Shown here in pieces: positions 63,908 to 64,000 of a stretch of 64,000 nt of DNA. The translations under genes and the position numbers were made by a program. Source of the stretch: Streptomyces sp. ATexAB-D23 (GTDB lineage: Bacteria; Actinomycetota; Actinomycetes; Streptomycetales; Streptomycetaceae); assembly GCF_000373645.1 (NCBI RefSeq), contig NZ_KB892057.1, positions 114,380-178,379 of the forward strand. Direction: 5' to 3'. Below the pieces are notes generated by a model, which was given only the letters and a program-made list of their open reading frames with translations, was not told where the DNA came from and made no database searches. Every line of letters begins with the position of its first letter. Positions within the stretch are counted from its first letter, which is position 1.

Positions 63908-64000
63908 GGGCCCGCCCGGCACACCGGGCCCGCCCGGCACACCGGGCCCGCCCGGCACACCGGGCCCGCCCGGCACACCGGGCCCGCCCGGCACACCGGG
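63908..64000. repeat. 18-bp tandem repeat at the window end
   Basis: GGGCCCGCCCGGCACACC repeated five times without error from 63908, with a partial sixth cut by the window edge. It begins 24 bp after the SDR stop. On the minus strand it could encode Gly-Pro-Gly-Val-Pro-Gly units, but no real gene is supported. Confidence 0.9.

Noticed and set aside
63581..63994. Collagen-like minus-strand gene built on the terminal repeat
   Set aside because: The frame runs antisense through the SDR gene and starts at the window edge; the Gly-Pro repeats come from the 18-bp unit.

Overview
The window is a stretch of high-GC actinobacterial chromosome, most likely Streptomyces. The evidence is very high third-position GC, frequent GTG starts, long runs of 4-nt ATGA/GTGA gene overlaps, and actinobacterial marker genes: priA, the Trp-operon membrane protein, an HGxxPAAW protein and a trpM-like gene. 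No rRNA, tRNA, CRISPR array or intact insertion sequence was seen.

Region by region. (1) 0-7 kb: an ABC-2 type transporter pair, a DUF2567-like membrane protein, a leftward trio (TPR-like protein, Lon substrate-binding-domain protein, YbaK-type deacylase) and a leftward membrane protein with repeat-like N-terminal folds. (2) 7-12.8 kb: the histidine operon hisD-hisC-hisB-(55-aa membrane protein)-hisH-priA-(RidA-like)-hisF, ending in two hairpins. (3) 12.9-21.5 kb: a large LuxR/LAL-type regulator split in two at a 42-bp tandem repeat, a PucR-type regulator, a sodium:solute symporter, and an ArsR-type regulator with an MFS exporter behind a perfect palindrome. (4) 21.5-31.2 kb: a leftward maleylpyruvate-isomerase-like protein, hisI-trpE, three small membrane proteins, then trpC-trpM-trpB-trpA, a membrane-anchored DsbA-like protein and lgt. 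With no trpF in the window, PriA probably serves both the His and Trp pathways.

(5) 31.2-39 kb: a leftward seven-gene operon, every junction overlapping, with four ADP-ribosylglycohydrolase paralogues, a PfkB/ribokinase, a CaiB/BaiF CoA-transferase and a CitE-like lyase. This is the best candidate for an undescribed system; salvage of ADP-ribose or N-ribosides is an inference. (6) 39.2-46.5 kb: a VIT1/CCC1-type metal transporter behind an iron-box-like inverted repeat, then gltB-gltD. (7) 46.5-56.7 kb: an ArsB-like permease, a rhomboid protease with an N-terminal zinc finger, a PNPOx-fold protein, a TetR regulator, a cold-shock gene with a leader hairpin plus a DEAD-box helicase, an HExxH metallopeptidase-like protein, a GH35 beta-galactosidase divergent from an AraC regulator, a MITE-like element and a chorismate mutase.

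(8) 56.7-63.9 kb: a leftward MFS transporter divergent from a six-gene catabolic operon (aldehyde dehydrogenase, extradiol-type dioxygenase, aspartate-dehydrogenase-like enzyme, alpha/beta hydrolase, cupin, SDR). Two near-identical 19-bp boxes lie between them. The window ends inside an 18-bp tandem repeat.
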